In this document: piece after piece, positions 22,801 through 36,900 of the stretch
Layout: each line of letters opens with the position of its first letter
How positions within the stretch are numbered: the stretch's first letter is position 1
DNA from: Hydractinia symbiolongicarpus
Taxonomy: Eukaryota > Cnidaria > Hydrozoa > Anthoathecata > Hydractiniidae
DNA length: 64,000 nt
Direction of reading: 5' to 3'
Assembly: GCF_029227915.1 (NCBI RefSeq)
Contig: NC_079877.1
Coordinates: forward strand, 28,237,851-28,301,850
Position numbers and translations under genes: made by a program
The notes under the pieces: model-generated
What the model saw: the letters and a program-made list of their open reading frames with translations, nothing else
Told to the model about the DNA's origin: nothing
Databases searched by the model: none

Positions 22801-22807
22801 ATTATTA

Positions 22808-23729
22808 AATTTCCGCGCCCGAAGGCGTAGGAAATTCTTTAAAACCGTCGTTTTTTCTTTCGGAGCATTTTTTGAGAAAAAATCGACCCTGGGATTTCAC
22901 GTTGGTCCGTCACGGATGTAAACTTCGTACCCAAGCTCCTTAACTACTGTTGACGCTTCAGGCCAAAATTGGTATTTGTTTTCGACAAAATTTGACACAG
23001 TTAACAAAAAAAGTATGCTGAACATAATGGTGACATAATAATTTTGATTTTTGCCACCTTAAATGTCATTTTAGGCCAAAATTGGTCCAAAAATTAAAAC
23101 TACTTCATTTTCAACAAAAATTGGCAAAGTTAACAAAAAAAGTATGCTGAACACAATGGTGACATCAAAATTTTGATTTTTGTCACCTAAATGCTATTTT
23201 AGGCCAAAATTGGTCCAAAAATTAAAACCACTTCATTTTCGGCTAAATCTGGCACAGTTAACAAATAAAGTATGCTGAAAATGATGATGGTACAAAAGTT
23301 TGGTTTTTGTCACCTAAATGTCATTTCAGGCCAAAATTTATCCAAAAATTAAAACTGCTTTATTTTCGACAAAAATTGACACAGTTAATAAAAAAAGTAT
23401 GCTGAAAATGACGGTCACATCAAAATTTTGATTTTTTGTCAACTAATGCCGTTTAAGACCATAAACGTTTCAATCGCAAGACTTTCAACCATGAATAATA
23501 GGCTGTATTTTTTGTTAGCAATTTCTTTTAAAATGTGAGTTTATTATGACACGTTTCGTTTTGTTTGCGTTTGTTCTAAGATATAATGTCACTGATGGGC
23601 TTTATCTTCAGAGGTTCATGCACCAAACCCCTTCAAATGTTTAGCACAATAACACAACGAATTAGCAGGTTTTCATCAAATATTTTGGTAGCGCGCGGAA
23701 ATTCTTAGAGCCCCCAGGGCTTCTTGTTT
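22808..23729 (+). repeat. Interspersed repeat family A, copy 1 (internal ~128-bp tandem monomers)
   Basis: The left end is a short palindrome-like TTTCCGCGCCCGAAGGCG, followed by AGGAAATTCTTTAAAACCG. The body holds repeated monomers marked by AGGCCAAAATTGGTCC and GTTAACAAAAAAAGTATGCTG. The right end is GAGCCCCCAGGGCTTCTTGT. The same structure recurs at 45257-46373, and the ends recur in reverse at 58437-58998. There is no coding capacity. The class is unknown. Confidence 0.8.
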
Positions 23730-24158
23730 TTAATGAAAACCCCCCGTTGATTCTCGGTGTATTGTAAATAAAATGTGCAATCATTTTCTGGAACGTTTTG
23801 TAGACGTTTAATTATATCTTTTCAAACACTTGAGAAAACCCTTGATGTTTCAAGCCAAAATTCTTCGTGTATTAATTAAAAAATTTTTTTATATTTTATA
23901 AATGTGATTTAGGCTTACCTTTGTTTCGACTACAATTTATTTCCATGTGGTAAAGATTTATTAAACTTCTTTTGCGTTTTAGAGCGACTCGATTTCATTT
24001 TATATGTCCTTATGTTTAGTATTCCAAATATTTCTTAGAGTTAAATTTTTTCGATTTTTTACGGAAGAAAGTAATCATATTTGTGTAGCGTAGAATACCA
24101 AAAATACAGTTTGAAATTGATTTGTCCTTTGTTAAAACAAAACAAAAAAATTTTAAAG

Positions 24159-24400
24159 ACTAGTCGTTGGCCCGTGGATAAATCGACGGAGTCACTCGTC
24201 CTTTTTTGCCGCATTTCGAATGTCTTGCTACTTGCAGTACCGTTTTGCGGAGAAACAAACAGACGACGGCTATTATTTTAGGTAGCCCGTAGAAAAATCC
24301 ACGGGGTTTCCCGTTCTCTATATATCGCATATTTCGTGTTTCTGTAGCGCAATGTTTATATTGTGCACAAACAGACAGACGGAATACGGCTATTATTAAA
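24159..24400 (+). repeat. Interspersed repeat family B (ACTAGTC..CCCGTGG), degenerate double copy
   Basis: It starts ACTAGTCGTTGGCCCGTGG and contains CAAACAGACGACGGCTATTATT. It is followed at once by a second partial copy (TAGCCCGTAGAAAAATCCACG..CAGACAGACGGAATACGG). It matches the copies at 39617-39766 and, in reverse, 57131-57244. Confidence 0.75.
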
Positions 24401-24950
24401 GAAAAAAGTAATACTTAATTTACCTACTATGCTATATTGTTGTGCTTATCGAGGGTTTAACAAACCTCTATTATCTACTAAAATTCTCACTGCTAAAAAT
24501 TGTTCCGCTGAATAGGTTTCGAATGTTCTACATATCAGCAAAATAATTCAGAGAGTAATAATTTTAAGTTTCACTCTTGATTTTCTGGTACATTTTTACT
24601 CAAAACATTCCTATCTTCCAAACAAAACTAGACTCAAATATCGTAACTTCACGGATTCTACTTTACCGCGACACAAGACTACACATTGCATTTCACGGGT
24701 CATACATGTAACATCAAGGAAAAGGGACAACTAACTCCAAGTCAAATTGATTTTAAAATCATTTAAAATTTATCAAACGTGTATAACATTAAAAGTTATG
24801 TGCATGTGTGTAACGTGGAAAAAATCTATTGCTTAGTCTCTTACTTCGCAGGTTTGTGTATGAGTTATTAATGTAGAATTATAATCAGAATGCTGTAATC
24901 TTCTAATTTCCCTTAAATATAATTGTATAACACTGTATTCATGTGCGAAA

Positions 24951-27900
24951 TTAATATCCAGCTGCCACACCTTCCTTTCTTGGATCAGATTTCGCGTAAA
25001 TTTTCTCACCCTCAACATATATAGCTTGAACTATAGCATTAAGACTGGATTTTAGAATTTTGTGATTCTTTTTTTCCAAACCTTCCACAATATCGTCGGA
25101 GAGGAGATAACCTATTTCATTTCGAATGTATTCTGGAAAAAACGCGTGTTGTGGACGAGCATCTTCCACAGCCGAAGTTAAATTGTACGAAAACATCAAC
25201 TTTTTAATGATAACCTAAAGAACGAGTTAAAATTTCTAGCATTAAGTTGTTCTAATAAAAAGGAATTAACTAACTAACTAGAATGGATTTCTTTATTATA
25301 ATTAATCCAAATAGATAATAAAAGTTAGATTTGAATACTGCAACAAAGTTAGTTTATTTTGAAAAGGTGCCTCTCTTTGATATCTACATAATTCCTATTA
25401 TCTCAAATGTTTCAAATGTTTCAAATTTACTATAATCTACAATAGAAATTGTGCCACAAAAGACAGAGTATTATTCTAAAACCCTTACCCAAGCGGTAGA
25501 AAGTGTTATCCTGGTACCCCCTGAACCACCAACCACCATTACAACATTTCCATCTTTGTCAACTAAAATTGACGGACAGGTTGATGAAAGAGGTCGACGT
25601 CCAGCACCTGGAGCGTTATAAAATGGCGTCGGATATGTATCACCGTAAGTGGAGTTTAAGAAAAAATCAGCTAGTTCGTTGTTGTATATAATACCAGTTT
25701 CCATTGATCGAAATTTTGCCCCAAAACTAAAAAAAAGAAGTTCAAACGGCTTTTTTTAAAGCAATACGTTACTGCATGCGTAGTATTATGATCCTGTTAT
25801 ATACATAACAATGCTCGCTGTCTGTCTGTTTATAAAAGCAAAGTGTTTGCAGCCTGCCCTTTGGGGAATTTTAACAAGTTACTTCTGTGTATCTATTTTG
25901 AAAAGTCGCCAAGAAAAACCTTCTTGCAATTAGTGAAGGTCACTGTGTTACAAATTACAGCTTCGTGTGCAGAGACTTGTTAGAAGTAACTTTTTGATTG
26001 TAATCTTTTCTTTGGTTGATTTGAATACAAAAAACATTATGTGTCGTTTCTTCCATATTTGGGTGTGGCTCCTGCTGACGTCATCACATTTCTAGTCAGT
26101 ATTTGTATTTAAATCAACTATAAACCAGATTCTAATCAAAATATTGCTTCTTACAAGTCGCTGCACATGAAGAACATAGTGCCCTCCTCCCCCCCCCCCT
26201 CCCCCACTAACCCATATCATGCCCAGGATTGGAAATACATTAGGTAGAGTATTATAGCCAACTAGGTGTATATGTGCTTTCCATCTTAACGGCAAAAAAG
26301 TTGCAGGTAGCTAAATAAGACAGATTTTTAGATAAGTGTCCAAATTTATAACTGTATTTACTGCATTTCGGTTTCTTATTATTCCTCAAAAACGTATGAA
26401 TATATTGAAAGTTTATATGGATATTGTTTGATTAACGTTTTTAGCTAGCCAACATATTTGATAAATATCCCACCAGCTATAGATTCATATAATTAAAAGG
26501 AAAGGAAAAAAGACGTAGACATAGCTATAAAACAGAAAACGAAAAATAAACATAAAAACCCTTTTCTTTTGATGCCGCCAGTACTGATACAGCTAGCAAT
26601 AGTGTTAGCTGCACCAATAGTTATCATTGTTCGCCCTGAAATTTCACCAAAAAGACACAAAAAAGTGAGCGTATTTAAAAACGACTGCCAGAGAACATTT
26701 CGCATTAACTATTAAGTTATAAAAAGCCGGAACAAAATGGCTGGAAAAAAGCCGAAAAAGTAAAAAGCAAAGACTATATTAATTTGGTGACAATAAAGAA
26801 AATATAAAAAATCCATCAAAGTCATTTGATCAAAAAGTCCGAAAAAGGCCACTTTTCAGGACAATGCGTGGTTCGAATAACTCCAAGCACGGGCCTAAAA
26901 CTGACGCACTTAGAACAATAAACAAGGAAAAGAAAAATGGAGAAAACTTTTTCTTACGCGTTAATATTAAAGCGTAGGAAAAAGCCCAACGTAATAGGTG
27001 ATAATAATTCCTTTAACCCTTCAGGTAACTCCGCTTTTATTTTATTTTACTAGACGTTAGTCCGTGAAAACTTTCACAAGGTGATTGTTTGTCATAGACA
27101 TTTCCTGCATCGCTATATAAAGCACCCTTTCGATTATGCTGGCATTTTTTATTACAAAACGCCCAGTTTTTAAATTGGCTATAAAAGACAGACGTACAGA
27201 CATATTTTAATTCAGATTCAACAAACGAAACTTACGAAAAATTGATTGTATCGGTGGCTGCTACAGCATTTCCATCTTTATCAATCACTGAAACGTGTGT
27301 AGTGCCATGGTTTTCAGTTGTCGTGAAGAATGGATCGTAATAACTATTCTCTTGCGTGGAAGTGTCATTCACTTTCATGCGATTCATGTCAGCCAAATCT
27401 TGACTTATTATGCCTTCTTTCACCTAGGATACATACAAAGTATTTTAACTAATATTTCTAATTTTTTTTTAAAAAAAACAAGAGAAACAAAAACATAACA
27501 AAACAAATACAAGAATGGAACTGTTATCAAAACCCTATGTTCTACTAAACACTCTTTATGTCTACACAACTTCCATGTTAGTGTTACGTAAATAAACCGC
27601 ATCATCATCGTCTCCTGCTTTGAAAGAGCAACAAAGAATTACTATGATATGGCTGTTATCATCTTAAGTTGACAGACAGTTTAGATGAGAACCAACCAGT
27701 TGTTGCCATGTTAAAACACTAGAAAAATCTTCAACGGTTTTGTCAAATTTGTAAAAAAAGAGAGCAAATGGGGGTTTATAGATAACTTCTTCAAAATGTT
27801 AAATGCGCTCATAATTTACGAATTTTTTTCAGTAGCATTTGTTTGTTTTTACTATTTCTAAATCTTCTTACAACCCTTGGTTTCTTTCCATTTGCCTGCA

Positions 27901-30900
27901 TTATCCGCTATAGCCGTAAAAGCTTTTTTGCTTGGGTGTCTCTAATTATGTAATTCTGTTATAATTGTTGTAATATACCACAGCTCTGTAACTTTCAGGA
28001 GAAAGAAAGTTTATAAATGAAAACAAAATAGAGCCATAAAAGATTTTGCACTACTCTGTCGACAAACCATGCTGACTTTACTAAATTATGCAAAACTTAC
28101 TTTATCAAATTCAGTTTTATTCTCAGCAGGTACTTTATCAGGATCACCCAGATGTGGACGTTTCGAATAGCTAAATTTGAAACTTTCCACAATTCTGTGA
28201 TACGTTAACACTTTCTCATCAACAGTGTCCAAATATGATGCGTTGAAGTTGTACCCTAGGAGAAAGTAAAGAAATCTAAAGACGCATAATATAATTAATA
28301 AAAAATCAAAAAAAGTTCTTGACCGTTCATTTTTAACCATTTTATACTTTGCTAGCTACCTTTTGTTTGCACTCGTCATCATCATCATTCATCATCATTC
28401 TCGGCTTAGCGTCCGTTTTCCATGCTAGCATGGGTTGGACCGGGTATATTAATGACCCTCTTCCAATCTGATCTAGACTTTGTTAGATCTAAACTCAACT
28501 TCCTCTGTATCAAATCTGTCCTTATAACATCCTACCAAGTCATTCTCGGTCTTCCTCTGGGCTTTGCCACAGGAACTATCAAGTCTCTACAATTTCTTAC
28601 CCAATTATCCCCCTCCATTCTTTCTAAGTGCCCCAGCCAAATCAATCTTCTTATCTGGATATCATCTTTAATTCTACGGATACTTAGCCTGCTTCTTAGC
28701 TCATCTGAACTCTTTCTGTCTCTCAGACTGGCGTTACGCATTCACCTAACCATTCTCATATCATTTCTTTCTAAACGGTCAAGATCTTCCTGCTTCACTG
28801 CCCATGTCTCACTATCGTACAACATAACACTTCTTACACTCATATACAATCATATTCACTTACCTTTTACCATGTTTAAGATGTGTATTAGAACAGAACC
28901 ACCTCCTGGTAAAGGAGTTGTATGAAGTGTTAATCCATTTAAAGTTGTTTTTATAGGTACTTTCTCTAAAACTTCGTAATTTTTCATATCATCCGCCGTC
29001 ATAATGCCACTGTAGTTTTTGACGTCTCTTAAAAATGACTTCGATATATTTCCTGTGTAAAGGTCTTCTGGATTGTCTTTAAGTATTCTGAGTGTATTGG
29101 CCAATTTTTTGTTAACAATAATATCTCCTTCTTCTTTTAACATGTTATTCTCTTTCACCAGAATTTCTCTTAAAATAAAAAACATTTCATATTTTTAAGC
29201 AGCATATACAACTTCGACACATAACTTTGTTGTTTGCAAAAAACGAGAAGTTGGTTCTCTTCATTTTTTCAATTAAAATGCCTAAAAATAAAAGAAGCAA
29301 AAAAATGAAATGTGTAAAAAACTAGGCAAAGCTAAAGGATAGTAGAGGACATTGGTTTCCAGGCCTTTCTCTGGCCTCTACAGAGTTGCAGGACAACACT
29401 TTGGTTCGATTTGGAAAGTTTTGATTTTAATTTTTTTTGGCAACGATTGGTGAAACAGTTAACCAGAAAAGAAGATATAAATCATAAATCTCTGTTGTTG
29501 TTATTGCTTAAATGATCAGCTAAAGCACTTGACTAAATTAATGAAAAATATATGAAATAGATTAACAAGTTGTAAACAACGTCTGGGAAAAATTAAATAA
29601 TTGACCAAGTCACTAGATTTCAAGTTTCTGAAGGTTGTGCAAGGCATGGTTCTCGAACAATGAGAGAAATATTTTGCTTTGAATAGTTTATATTGTTAGT
29701 GTTTACATCCGTGTTTTAATTAACTTTGGAGGGTTATTCGGTACAGTACCGGGTTTCGACCCTAGTATGGTCTAGTATGAAGTTTTTCACATCCAGTGTA
29801 GCTACCATTTTAAGATGACTACATAAGATGGCACACTAGATAATATAGCACACTACATAAGCTGGAAGACTACATAAGATAGCACACTACATAAAATGAA
29901 GCACTACATAAGGTGACACACTAGATAATATAGCACACTACATAAGCTGGCAGACTACATAAGATAGCACACTACATAAAATGAAGCACTACATAAGATG
30001 ACGCACTACATAAGTTGGCACACTACATAAGATGGTACACTGCATAGGATAGCACACTGCTTAAGATGAAAAGGTTTTTGTTCAGGAAGCCGCATTTATG
30101 AGACAACAAGGGTCAATTTTATGTTGTAAATTAAGTTGTGTTACGTCTATCGATAGCACACGGTTGTTAACTAAAATGACATGCTACTAGTTGAAGTTCT
30201 TGAGTCTTCCCTGTCTCAGAAATTAGAAAATAAAAAAACTTATTATCGGTTAAGGGCAGCGAATTAAAAAATAAATAAAATAAATGTTTATTGATGCCAA
30301 GTTAAAATGTGTATGCAGAACTAAAAAATTGTCACTTGTCACTCTATGGAGACTCGATCTTTCAAATTTACGCTTTGACAGTTTCTAATAAACAAACCAA
30401 CTAGAATATATCAAACTCTTTCATGTTATGATAATTTGCAAAGAATGAGGACGATGCAGTTAACTAAATCACCATATCTGCCTGTGACCATAATAAATAA
30501 ATAAAAAATCATTGAAAATGAGCAGTCAATTAATTTCTTTAAAGTTTAAGGAAAACATTTGCGTTAAGTGGATTTCTATTGGGACCAACGAATGTTCGAA
30601 TAAACTGTATCTTTAGTACTATTTCCCCAAGATGTCCTACCCATCGAAAGTTCTAAGATAAACTAGAAAGCAGTTGAATATTGCAGTTTTAAAAAGGTGT
30701 CCTGCCAGTAATAAAGAAAAACTAAAATTGGCTCTTACCTTAACCCAGGATCTGCCAGAATAGCTGCCTTTGTAGAACTTGACGACATTTTTGAAGCCAT
30801 ATGCTTTCCTATTCTGGTACCTTCTTCAGCCATTTTTATTGCCGGTTCAAATAACTTGGCCCAAGGTAACTTTCCATATCTGTCATGAACCATTTTTAGG

Positions 30901-33900
30901 CCTCTGATCTCACCAGGTACGCCGACCGCTAAGCCGCCTTAAAAGTAATGTAAATTAGTTATTTTTTGTTAACGCTGATTTAAATTTTTTTTGGCTTTTC
31001 AATTAACTAACTTTGTAACAAGGCGTAAAAAGCCAGGTTACGTATAGATAAACCGTACTTCACATCCAGTTGAAGCGCTTTACGACATCATTTTTGGTGC
31101 AATATACTTTATTAAGAAATAACTTTCTCGCAACTTTTGATAAATAAGAACAAAAGCTACAACTTGTTGTTACACAGTCATAGCAGAAGAAGCTTGCTAG
31201 TAAACTTATGTTGACAAAAGTTCTCATAATAGTCCAAAAATTACTCCTGAGTGACCCCAGAATCAGAGATTAGGGCAGAGAAATCATGTAGTACACCGCC
31301 TTTGGTTTGGATTTTTTTTCAGGCATAATGAACTTTTTAATAAACAAACTTTATATCTCTTTAACCGTTCGCTGAAAGTACAAGTACAACCTTATATCTC
31401 TGTAACTGTGCGTCAAAAAGGGCTAAATAAATTTCTGAAAGTACATTTTTCACAACTTATCGATTAGTGAAATATTAACATAGTAAGTATTACACATTTA
31501 ATCTCTTTTCTTAGCTAAACATGATTCTTAAATAAGCTTAACTTTAATTATCAGTCACTTATTCAAAAAAAAAAATCAAATTTCTAAAGTTAATTTAACA
31601 ATATTATTTCAGTTAGTCGCAAAATTAGATCCAAAACCAACCTCGTTCCCAGCGTCTATTGTCTCTTTCCTATAATCCTGGAGACAAAGTTGATTCAAAA
31701 ACATATCTTTCAAGCAAAAAGTTATTTCCAATGTTGCTCCGGAGAATTGTATCAACAAATAAAGTTTTAAAAAAACTTGCCGCTATCCTCAAATAATCAT
31801 GTTCATACCTACTTTCGCTGCATTTTCGTCATGAGCATAAGAATCTGCATGCATGCCAGTTGGACCCGTCTCTCTATAGTCAAACACTACAGTTTTTTTC
31901 TTTGCTTTATCGTACAGTGTCATAAAACCTCCACCACCGACACCTGAAGAGTGCAGATTTACCACTCCTACGCAAATCAAAGTCGCAATAGTAGCATCTA
32001 CAGCATGTCCTCCTGCTTTCAACATTTCCAAACCAACCTAACAAATACATTATATAACCTAGAGTTTAACTCTAAAAGTGACGTTTGCATGCACAGTCAC
32101 GTCTAAATTGGAACTGGCAAACTTGAAATACTTAATTGTAACGTCTCCACACCTGTTTTCTGTTATATATAAAATAAATGCGATAAATATAAAATAGAAT
32201 TTTTTATATTTCTGTGCGAAGTTTCTTTCCCTAATCACTATGACGCAATCACCCACCAAAATAACGGAAGTAATGAACTTTTCCTCTACATCTGTTTGCC
32301 ACAAAGAGATTTGTTTATTATTTTAAATTTCTACAACAGTATCTATAAAATATCCTCTTTAAAACTGCTGTCTTTTATAAACTTTTTATTTCAGGTTATT
32401 GTATTTTTATTATTGTCAAGAGATGGAATCAACATGCGTGTTCCAATTGTTACTGATTTTTTTGGTTATCTAATTATGACAAGTGCACTTTTTACCCCTT
32501 GACACAATATATTATTAAATCAGTTTACTTCGTTGCTTAAGAAAATATTTACTCTGCTAAATATTATTTTAAATGGAGCAGTCAAAAACATTATTAAAAG
32601 TTATTAATTTTTATTCTTTCATTTTTGTCTAATTCTACAATATTACTTGTTTCCCTCAACAATCGATAAAATTCTACCATTTTTGCAACATTTTTATTTT
32701 TATGACAGTAGTCAATTCTCCGTTAACAACAAACTTGCTGACGAATTAAGTTGATTCTACGAGACTTAAGCTGGATTTCCATCAGTGCGAATTCTCTTAT
32801 CGCTCTGGCTTTTTTGACCCATTGATCTTTTTTCGCACTAGTGGAAATTGCAGAGCGACACTTTATTTGCTCTTATCGCCCAATTTCAGTGCGATAGTCA
32901 GAGCGACAATTATCAAAAAGTTTTGATATTTATCGCTCTGAGGTTTCGCCTAAAAGTGCAACTTTAAAGAAATACCGAATGTCCATTTAAAAAAATTGAA
33001 TAGATTCTATTGAAATTTAACTTCAGCACATGCTTACACGTGTTGAGTACAAGAAATAGTTTCATATGCGTTGTGAACCGAGCAGTGTCGTAAAAAAAGT
33101 TTTTATAAAATGGGAAAAACAAATAGGTGCGACTTAAGGGAAGATGAATATTTAGCAGAGGCTGTTCGAAATTTTTCATGTCTGTACGACAAAAGTTGCA
33201 AAGAGTATCGAGAAAAAGATCGAGTGGCAAATGCTTGGAAGAATGTTGAGGAGGAGTTAGGATGTGAAGAGGGTAAAGTTTATCCTTGTTTGTCAGTTCA
33301 ATGCGCTACATTTTTGCGCTGTTAAAACTTGAGCGTATTCAGCTTGTTCTATTACTTATTTGGAAAAAATATGTTTTTAAATTCAACTGTTTTAAGGTGA
33401 AGCTATTCCAAGATGGGACAACTTGAAAAAAAGATACAGCAAGAAAAAGAATAACCTAAAAAAGAAATCTGCATCGGGATCAGGCTGACGTTGAATCATG
33501 TGTCAAAGATTTGAAAGAATACTCTTTTTTATCTTGGCTTGATAAGCATTATCAAATGAGAGACACAAAATCAAATATAGCGGCTCCGGAGGATGAGGAA
33601 GATATTGATTCTTATTCGGAGGCAGCGGTTGAAGATTATTTAAATAACGAGAATGACCCTGCTACAAAATCACCAAGTTTGGCCAAGATGACAACTATTG
33701 ATCCACCATCTGTTACTTTAACAAAGAGGAGCGGGCATAAGAGTACGAAAGAAGAAACAGAAACGTTTGCTTTGAAGAGCAGCGGCGAGGCTTGTGCATT
33801 GAAAGCAACTCAACGTGGTAGTGCTAAAAAGGACGCAGATGGCCTGTTTGGGGAAATGGTTGCTGAAGAATTAAGACAAGTATCTGGGCGAAGCAAGATT

Positions 33901-36900
33901 ATGCTAAAGCACACAATTCAAACTGCAATCTATGAATGTCAAATGGAGGCTTGGAATGGGTCGCAGCCTAAACGACAGCTACACATGATGTCCCCACCCT
34001 CAACTCCTAGTTTTGGTAATTCTCTCCATTTCAACGCCTATGGAAGCCCCGTATACCAGCAACAGCAGCCATTGCATGAAGATAAAACCGATCATAAAGG
34101 GTATTACACAAATTTGTTGAATGAAAAACAATAGTTTTTTTTTTGCATAAAACAAAACTGTAAATACAACATTGTAAAAGGTCTTTTCAAAATATTTATG
34201 TACGCCTTACATGTCGGTACTGCCATTCAACAGCACCCTCTTCACTATTCACAAAATCCTTGATTGCTTCCCGCATTTCTGTAGCACTTCTTTCTGGCCG
34301 GGAGCCCCGTACATTACATAAGTCATAAAGACATCCTTCGTTCTGCCCCACCTGTCTTCTCCATTCCCCAGGCGTAATCTCCCCATTCGTGTCTGTGCTA
34401 TCGACAAAACCATTTGGACAATACATTGCGGCCTCAGTTTGGCGTAAGTAATTGTGTAAAGCAATTGCTCCGAGCGTAAAATTTTCAACATTTTTTACCG
34501 ATGCTTTTATTGGGCGGCTAAATATTCTCCATCTAGCCCGCAATAAACCGAACGCGTTTTCAATAACACGCCTGGCACGAGATAGGCGATAGTTATATAC
34601 TCTCTCAGGCTCGTTCAGCTTGCCAGGATATTGGCGCATCATATTTTTCTTTAAGGGGAAAGCTTCATCTCCAGCTAGAAAATAAGGTAATGGGTTAAAT
34701 TTACATCCAGCTAGTCACGTAGGTGGTGGGATTTGAAGGTATTAATTTTTCAGTTGCATTCTAATTTGACTCTTTGATAAGACACCACAGTCGTTGTTAC
34801 TTCCATATTGTCCTACATCTACGAGAATGAAGTTGTACTTAGCATTACAGACTGCTAACAGTATGATGCTGTAGAACCCCTTGTAATTGTAATAGAGCGA
34901 TCCTGAATTGGGAGGGTTTTCCATGGCAATATGTTTCCCATCGATTGCCCCTATACAATGTGTGAAATTCCACGTGTCTTCGAATTCATTTTCGATTCTT
35001 AACCACTCTTCTTTAGACATAGGGGGTCTTACATATTCGCTTAGGTTCTGCCAAATTGCTGCAGCTGTTTCAGACAGAATTCGTGAAATAGCACTCGCGC
35101 TAATGCGAAAGTTGAATGATAGAGATTGTTGAGAATCTCCTGAGGCAAGATAGCGTAAAGTAAGAGCCAAGCGTTCAGCTGCAGGAATTGAATTTCGAAA
35201 ATTTGTGTCTCTTTTTTGGATTGATGGACCTACCAGAGACAATAAATGTTCGAATCTATCAGGAGACATTCGAAGAAATCTATGAAATAAAATATTAAAT
35301 AAAGTTTCAAAGAAAGAAATAATAGAAATGCTCTCCATAACTATCAAAAGGAAGCAAACTTGGAACTAAAATTTACTAGATACCTAAAGTAAAATTCTCT
35401 ATCGTGCAATTTCATTTCTTGAAGCAGTTGATTATACACTCCTTTCAATTCTCTTTCTCTGTAAAATTGACGAACCCAAGAAAATGGCGATTTTCTTCGT
35501 CTCTTTTTCCTTATACTTCTAATGACTAGGCAGCTACAGCTTCTTCTTCTTCTGAACTGTCTGCCATCTTAAAATGTGTGTGTTCACATAAGAAAATTTC
35601 GCACAAAAAATAATTTGTATTGGCATGCTATCGCACTGAAACTCAATTGCAGCGTAGAACTCCTGTCGCACTAAAATTTTGTGTAATTTTAGAGCGATAG
35701 AAAGATTCGCACTGGTGGAAATCCGCCTTTAATCATGTTCAGTCGGAGAATGGGGATTTATTTTATAACTCTTTTTTCCTCGGCTGCATTTTTATGATAC
35801 TTCCTGAGTTTTAATATTTATCTATAAGACACCTGCATGCCAAATTTTTAGGTCGCGTTCCTCTTAGAGCAATGTATATTGGCTATTACTCGAAACTACC
35901 CCTTAAAATCTATATGAAATCCTTTCGTTAAGATTATATTTAGTATTTAGTTTATATTTTCAACACATTATATATTTCATTAAGACGAATAATTCTGTAG
36001 ATTTTAGTTCAATTTTTTTGGATTTTCGGGCAAATTTTTGGCCCCCTGTCCGCGCCCATAATATGTTCGTAAAAATCCGGACCGAATAGGGTTAAAGTCA
36101 ATCGCGTATAATAATATGCTCGAAGTTTCCTTGTGTGATGGAAAGAGGGTGTTAAAATATCTTATTTTTTAAATGAAGTTACGTTAAGCTCTCATCAAGA
36201 TTATGTATAGGATCATCTAAGTTAATAAACTGTTTCATTTCCTAAAAACAATTCTCGACCGTTGCCTTTATTGTGTAAAGCAAAAATGCTTATCAATAAA
36301 ATGTATAGGATTAGAAGAACAGTTACATAGTTACTGAGGTTCGATGGTTTTGAAGACTTCAACAACCGAAAGGTCGCACCCTGACTTTGGGGAATTGGTC
36401 CAATTTTGGTCTACAGTGACGTCAAACTACCATAGCGGAAGTTGACGTCAGTTACTTTCACTCGTTGGCTTTACTAAATATAATTAAGTTTTTTAACGTC
36501 AGACTAATGCACCTTAAGATCAAAATTTTTCTTTGCAAATGTCACAGACGCACAGTATTTTCACAGCCGTACTGTATTAATATAAAAAGTTAATTGTAGG
36601 GCGCGTAGGAAGATCCACTTATGTGGTAGAACATTATAAAAAGGCATCCAAACCGTTTTAGCAACGTCAATAATGACCCGTCCATATATTGTACAACTGT
36701 TGTTCAAAATTTGTTCAATCATAGCCTCTAGAGGTTGAAAGGCTAATCAAAATAATATATACTTTCCCACCTGGGTAACTATGACTACAACATTGAATCA
36801 AAACTAAGCTGATTCTCCAGGCTAGTTTAACTCACCCGTTGAAAAAGAAAAGCTAGATGTTGTTATTTGATTTATTTAATTAGTTTTAAAATCTAATATC

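Larger units (their letters stand above)
32769..35728. mobile_element. PIF/Harbinger DNA transposon, 2960 bp, in GGT intron 1
   Basis: Terminal inverted repeats begin AGCTGGATTTCCATCAGTGC on the left and, on the reverse strand of the right end, AGGCGGATTTCCACCAGTGC. Both continue into CTATCGCTCT-type subterminal motifs. A TTA target-site duplication flanks it (32766-32768 and 35729-35731), typical of this superfamily. It contains the two standard genes in convergent orientation: a MADF/Myb-like DNA-binding protein (+) and a DDE transposase (-). Both are broken, so the copy is not autonomous. Confidence 0.93.
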
